Of a stretch of 34,922 bases of DNA, positions 32,540 to 34,922 are shown in pieces. This DNA is from a virus. How positions within the stretch are numbered: the first letter of the stretch is position 1; every line of letters begins with the position of its first letter. Location: positions 1 through 34,922 of IMG/VR virus record IMGVR_UViG_3300025849_000106, one strand, 5' to 3'. The notes beneath the pieces were generated by a model that saw only the letters and a program-made list of their open reading frames with translations, was not told where the DNA came from and ran no database searches. Both the position numbers and the translations under genes were made by a program.

Positions 32540-33196
32540 ATGAATTTTATCACAATTGATTTTTCTTTAAACTCTCCAGGTATTTGTTTATTTAATGACA
32601 ATACTAATCAATATCATTTTATTTCTTATTTAAAAAGATCCGGTACAAAAAAGGCTATTAAGACACAAGAAGACTTAGCTTTAATGGAGGGTGTTACTCT
32701 TGTTTTTCAACCAGATTGGGAAACACATGTTGATTATTCTAGTATTGAACTTGCTAAGATTAAACGTTATGATATTATGTCAAATGATATTATCGAACTA
32801 ATTACAAAACATATAGATAAAGAAGACTCATTTAAGATAGCATTTGAAGGAGTATCTTATGGTAGTTCTGCTGGAACTAATAATATTATTGACATGGCAG
32901 CGGCTGCATCTATTCTTAAGATTAAACTTCTCAAATACTTTAAGCCTGAAGATATTTTAACAATAGCTCCTTCAACAATTAAAAAACATGCAGGTAAAGG
33001 TAATATGAATAAGCTTGCTTTATGGGATGTCTTTATAAATAACTCTACTGGTGAAAAATTTCTCGAGGAGACAAAATTCTGGAAGTTCGCTAAAACCGTT
33101 GAATTCGGTAAATCTATCCCAAAGCCCTTTGATGACCTTGTAGACGCTTTCTACTTAAACTCCTTAATGAGAACCTTAGAACCTAATCTTCCCTGA
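32540..33196 (+). CDS. RuvC-like Holliday-junction resolvase
   Basis: A protein of 218 residues with the RNase-H/RuvC fold signature: FITIDFSLNSPGICLF with D7, then KIAFEGVSYGSSAGTNNI with E103, a helix DMAAAASILKIKLLKYF, then APSTIKKHAGKGNMNK, and FDDLVDAFYLNSLM with D198, D199 and D202 as the closing acids. RuvC-type enzymes cut four-way DNA junctions in a Mg2+-dependent way. In T4-like phages this work, needed for branched DNA before packaging, is usually done by gp49 (endonuclease VII), so this would be a functional replacement. It begins 6 bp after the capsid-targeted gene and is the last gene before the regulatory gap leading to the replication module. The class is a strong motif reading. 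Confidence 0.82.
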   Translation: MNFITIDFSLNSPGICLFNDNTNQYHFISYLKRSGTKKAIKTQEDLALMEGVTLVFQPDWETHVDYSSIELAKIKRYDIMSNDIIELITKHIDKEDSFKIAFEGVSYGSSAGTNNIIDMAAAASILKIKLLKYFKPEDILTIAPSTIKKHAGKGNMNKLALWDVFINNSTGEKFLEETKFWKFAKTVEFGKSIPKPFDDLVDAFYLNSLMRTLEPNLP

Positions 33197-33280
33197 GGCT
33201 TAAATACTTAAGTTATATAGCCCGTTCTCTCTTTTGTTTCAGAAAATATAAAAAAAAATTAAAAAAAGTTTTTTAGCCTA

Positions 33281-33305
33281 TTTAGTTGAAACTATTTCAA
33301 CTAAA
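33281..33305 (+). promoter_or_regulatory. Perfect 11-bp inverted repeat (possible operator or RNA hairpin)
   Basis: TTTAGTTGAAA (33281-33291) and TTTCAACTAAA (33295-33305) are perfect reverse complements around the 3-nt spacer CTA. The right arm runs straight into the AGATATATAAT motif. The near-perfect two-fold symmetry fits a dimeric protein site next to a promoter, or a hairpin that ends upstream RNA. No T-run follows, so a standard terminator is less likely. Confidence 0.6.
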
Positions 33306-33315
33306 GATATATAAT
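33305..33315 (+). promoter_or_regulatory. AGATATATAAT motif upstream of the small ORF (putative promoter)
   Basis: Identical over 11 bp to the sites at 5648 and 21018, and part of a longer TATATAATATT also found at 33462-33472 before gp32. A TTGAAA lies 18 bp upstream of the TATAAT in this site, so it also resembles a sigma70-type promoter. It ends 7 bp before the ATG at 33323. Confidence 0.42.
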
Positions 33316-33322
33316 ATTGTAT

Positions 33323-33454
33323 ATGGAAAACGATAAACTAAGTTCATATTTGAACACTAATTATCGGACCCTGTCTGAAGCAAACATAGGTGCAATAGCA
33401 CAAACTAAGTCGGTTAGACGCGCAAACAAGGTTCATATTATGAAACTATTTTAA
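33323..33454 (+). CDS. Small basic hypothetical protein (43 residues)
   Basis: An open frame of 43 codons begins MENDKLSSYLNTNYRTLSEA and ends VRRANKVHIMKLF. It is net basic, probably with two helices (about 16-28 and 31-42), and could be a small nucleic-acid-binding or regulatory protein. It is clearly richer in G+C than the DNA around it (for example 33361-33430), which argues that the stretch is under selection, as a gene or as a structured RNA. It sits just after a perfect inverted repeat and promoter-like motif, ahead of gp32. No family is recognised. No Shine-Dalgarno sequence is present, as for the other genes. Confidence 0.5.
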   Translation: MENDKLSSYLNTNYRTLSEANIGAIAQTKSVRRANKVHIMKLF

Positions 33455-33476
33455 AGTTGACTATATAATATTATAA

Positions 33477-33533
33477 GTTTAAAGTATAAACGGTAAATTA
33501 AAGTAAATTAAAGATTAAAAGTAAATTAAAGTT
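33477..33533 (+). promoter_or_regulatory. gp32 mRNA leader: hairpin plus TTAAA repeats (putative autogenous translational operator)
   Basis: A small stem-loop (GTTTA-AAGTA-TAAAC, 33477-33491) is followed by four TTAAA units at 33498, 33508, 33515 and 33526, embedded in GTAAATTAAAG repeats that run up to the ATG at 33534. In T4 the gene 32 leader has a pseudoknot and UUAAA repeats to which gp32 binds cooperatively to stop its own translation. The order and distance from the start codon are alike here. Self-regulation is inferred by analogy. Confidence 0.55.
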
Positions 33534-34460
33534 ATGGAAGATTTTAACATTTTTAGCATTGGTGTCGAAGACATCAACACACATGAACAAGAGGTAAATA
33601 CAACTGGAAACATGATGTATAAGCCTTCTGCCGATGACGGCAAAGACGGAACGTATAAAGCATTAATTAGATTCGTTCCTAATATTGAAAACCCAAGAAA
33701 TTCATTAATTAAAAAATACGTAAACTGGCTAACAGGTCCAAACGGCGATTCTAAGTTGATTGATTCTCCAACTACAATTGGTGAACACTGTCCAGTTTCT
33801 GATGCATTTTTTAGATTAAGAAAATCAGAAAGCGCAGTTGATAGAAAAGCGTCTGATAAATTAAAAAGAAGAGAATCTTATGTAGCTCTTGTAAAAATTA
33901 TCAAAGACCCTCAACAACCTGAATTAGAAGGTACTTATAAAATATTTAAATTCGGTTACAAAATCAAAGAAAAAATCGATGCGGAATTAAAGCCTAATTT
34001 TGGTGAGCCAACTCAAGTATTTGATTTATTTGAAGGTAAAAACTTTGAATTAGTAATTACAAGACAAAACGATTATAATAACTACGACACTTCTAAATTC
34101 TCATCTTCAACATCTGCGGTCACTGTTAAAGGTAAAGCAGCAGAAAGAACTAAAGAAGATATGGATGCTATTAAAGCTGAATTAGAAGGAGCCCCTTCAA
34201 TGAAGCAGTTTGAATACAGACCATGGGACGAAGACACAAGAAATTTCGTAAATAGCGTTCTTAAAATGTATTTAAACCCTGGTGAAGCAATAGATGCTGT
34301 AACTAATCAGTTTGAAGCAAGCACTCCGGTACCTAAAGCTGAAAAAGCTGCTTCAACTCCTAAAGCTGAAAAGGCTACTTCAACTCCTAAAGCTGAAAAG
34401 GAAGCTACTCCAGCAGGCGGTGATGATTTAGAATCTTTTTTGAATGATCTCGAACTCTAA
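33534..34460 (+). CDS. 32: Single-stranded DNA-binding protein gp32
   Basis: A protein of 308 residues (T4 gp32 has 301). The order of motifs matches T4: YKALIRFVPN (about 41-50), KLKRRESYVALVKIIKDPQQPELEG followed by KIFKFGYKIKEKID (about 109-149), FDLFEGKNFELVI then YNNYDTSKF (about 163-189), and an acidic end, DDLESFLNDLEL, like T4's terminal DDLLNDL. gp32 coats ssDNA during replication, repair and recombination, and its acidic tail contacts polymerase, helicase loader and primase. In T4 zinc is held by H64, C77, C87 and C90; here the matching region is GEHCPVSD with only H85 and C86, so the zinc site seems lost. A spacer of PKAEK repeats precedes the tail. The leader carries operator-like repeats. 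The primase gene overlaps its end. Confidence 0.93.
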   Translation: MEDFNIFSIGVEDINTHEQEVNTTGNMMYKPSADDGKDGTYKALIRFVPNIENPRNSLIKKYVNWLTGPNGDSKLIDSPTTIGEHCPVSDAFFRLRKSESAVDRKASDKLKRRESYVALVKIIKDPQQPELEGTYKIFKFGYKIKEKIDAELKPNFGEPTQVFDLFEGKNFELVITRQNDYNNYDTSKFSSSTSAVTVKGKAAERTKEDMDAIKAELEGAPSMKQFEYRPWDEDTRNFVNSVLKMYLNPGEAIDAVTNQFEASTPVPKAEKAASTPKAEKATSTPKAEKEATPAGGDDLESFLNDLEL

Positions 34461-34922
34461 TACAGAATTAACATTAGAATTAAAGGAAAAGATTAAAGTA
34501 CTAGTAAAAGAAATAGTAGTAAAATCTCATTCTAACCACTCTAAGCACATGATAAAGGATATGTCAGATAGATTAAATCTGGCATGTCCCTATTGTGGTG
34601 ATTCAAGCAGAGATGATTCTGCAAAAAGAGGTAACTTATTTTGGAGCACATTACAGTATCATTGTTTTAATTGTGAATATCACACAAATATCTATTATTT
34701 TTTAAAAGACTTCGGTATTCAAATGCCAGATAAAATGGATGCTATAACATTGATTGACTATGTTAAAAGTAGAAAAAATACAATAGACACCTCTGAAAAG
34801 TTTACACCATTCGTATATGAAAAAATATTAGAACTATCAATAAGTGTAGAAGCCTTTTCAAAAGCAACTGGTGCAAAGCCAATTCAAATCGGAGATTGGA
34901 TATGGTTTAAATTAAAGGAAAG
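34444..34922 (+). CDS. 61: DNA primase, gp61-like, N-terminal part (runs off the window)
   Basis: The frame from ATG 34444 stays open to the window's end and gives about 159 residues. A zinc-binding module is plain: LACPYCGDSSRDDSAKRGNL, then YHCFNCEYHTNIYYFLKDFG, that is CxxC-(x)n-CxxC with His residues. It matches the T4 gp61 start (RCPVCGDS ... HCYNCNYH) closely. In T4, gp61 makes RNA primers on the lagging strand together with gp41 helicase and gp32. The start overlaps the end of gp32 by 17 bp, which suggests coupled expression. A later ATG at 34549 would shorten the N-terminus but keep the zinc finger. The catalytic TOPRIM part lies beyond the window. Confidence 0.9.
   Translation, partial: MISNSNTELTLELKEKIKVLVKEIVVKSHSNHSKHMIKDMSDRLNLACPYCGDSSRDDSAKRGNLFWSTLQYHCFNCEYHTNIYYFLKDFGIQMPDKMDAITLIDYVKSRKNTIDTSEKFTPFVYEKILELSISVEAFSKATGAKPIQIGDWIWFKLKE

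Larger units (their letters stand above)
33197..33533 (+). other. Regulatory gap between structural and replication modules
   Basis: This 337-bp stretch is the only long gap in the window. It holds a weak inverted repeat just after the RuvC-like gene (CTTAA-ATAC-TTAAG, 33200-33213), then A- and T-tracts (33251-33274), a perfect hairpin (33281-33305), a promoter-like motif (33305-33315), a 43-codon ORF (33323-33454), a second TATATAATATT (33462-33472), and the gp32 leader (33477-33533). No tRNA is visible. Confidence 0.7.

Noticed and set aside
33251-33276. A-tract followed by T-tract as an intrinsic terminator
   Set aside because: The A-run and T-run would leave no proper loop and have no G+C-rich stem; at most they bend the DNA or mark the end of an upstream transcript.
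33340-33445. Possible tRNA or other structured RNA in the G+C-richer stretch before gp32
   Set aside because: A short TTCAT/ATGAA hairpin is present, but no cloverleaf with acceptor stem and anticodon arm could be built, and the stretch reads as an open frame.
1-34922. CRISPR array, insertion sequence or integrase
   Set aside because: No spaced direct repeats of the CRISPR type, no transposase-like or integrase-like product and no terminal inverted repeats were seen.

Overview
The window looks like part of a large contractile-tailed (T4-like) phage genome. The host is probably a member of the Bacteroidota, most likely a flavobacterium. All supported genes are on the + strand, packed end to end with 1-40 bp gaps or stop/start overlaps, and the base composition is very A+T rich (about 30% G+C by eye). 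T4-type proteins can be recognised by sequence: gp25, gp6, gp27- and gp5-like hub/spike proteins, a gp7/gpI-like wedge protein, gp32 single-strand DNA-binding protein and the zinc-finger end of a gp61-type primase. Almost no start codon has a Shine-Dalgarno sequence. Instead an A/T-rich stretch precedes ATG, usually with A at -3. This is the initiation style of Bacteroidota and is the main reason for the host guess.

Layout. Positions 1-5645 hold tail and baseplate-hub genes: the end of a structural protein, a LysM-type baseplate protein, a gp27-like hub, a conserved structural protein, a 48-residue ORF, a gp5-like spike without lysozyme, and an unknown. Positions 5689-8849 interrupt the structural cluster with three non-structural genes: a four-domain ribosomal-protein-S1-like RNA-binding protein, a COOH-NH2 amidoligase with a beta-helical tail, and a CatB/XAT-type hexapeptide acyltransferase. 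Positions 8842-14944 return to the baseplate wedge (conserved structural protein, gp25, gp6, small protein, gp7-like). Positions 14959-32156 carry fibres and large virion proteins, including a 1911-residue protein with ten thrombospondin-type-3 calcium repeats, a collagen-like fibre, a membrane-anchored spanin-like protein and a small tube-fold-like protein. Positions 32171-33196 encode a short protein with a T4-style capsid-targeting N-terminus and a RuvC-like resolvase. After a 337-bp regulatory gap with one small ORF, the replication module begins with gp32 and the primase.

How it fits together. Most genes build the baseplate, hub and host-recognition fibres and are probably expressed late. 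A recurrent GATATATAA-type motif lies just ahead of the S1 gene, the amidoligase gene, the giant calcium-repeat gene, the capsid-targeted gene and the small ORF. It is the best candidate for a phage promoter element. The gp32 leader carries a small hairpin followed by four TTAAA repeats, the arrangement used by T4 gp32 for translational self-control.

Most interesting: (1) the amidoligase/acyltransferase pair, a possible peptide- or glycan-modifying system inside the baseplate cluster; (2) the phage S1 protein in a genome that avoids Shine-Dalgarno sites; (3) the gp32 operator-like leader; (4) the capsid-targeted glycine-zipper protein with a likely prohead-protease site. All functional statements come from reading the sequence; no database search was possible.
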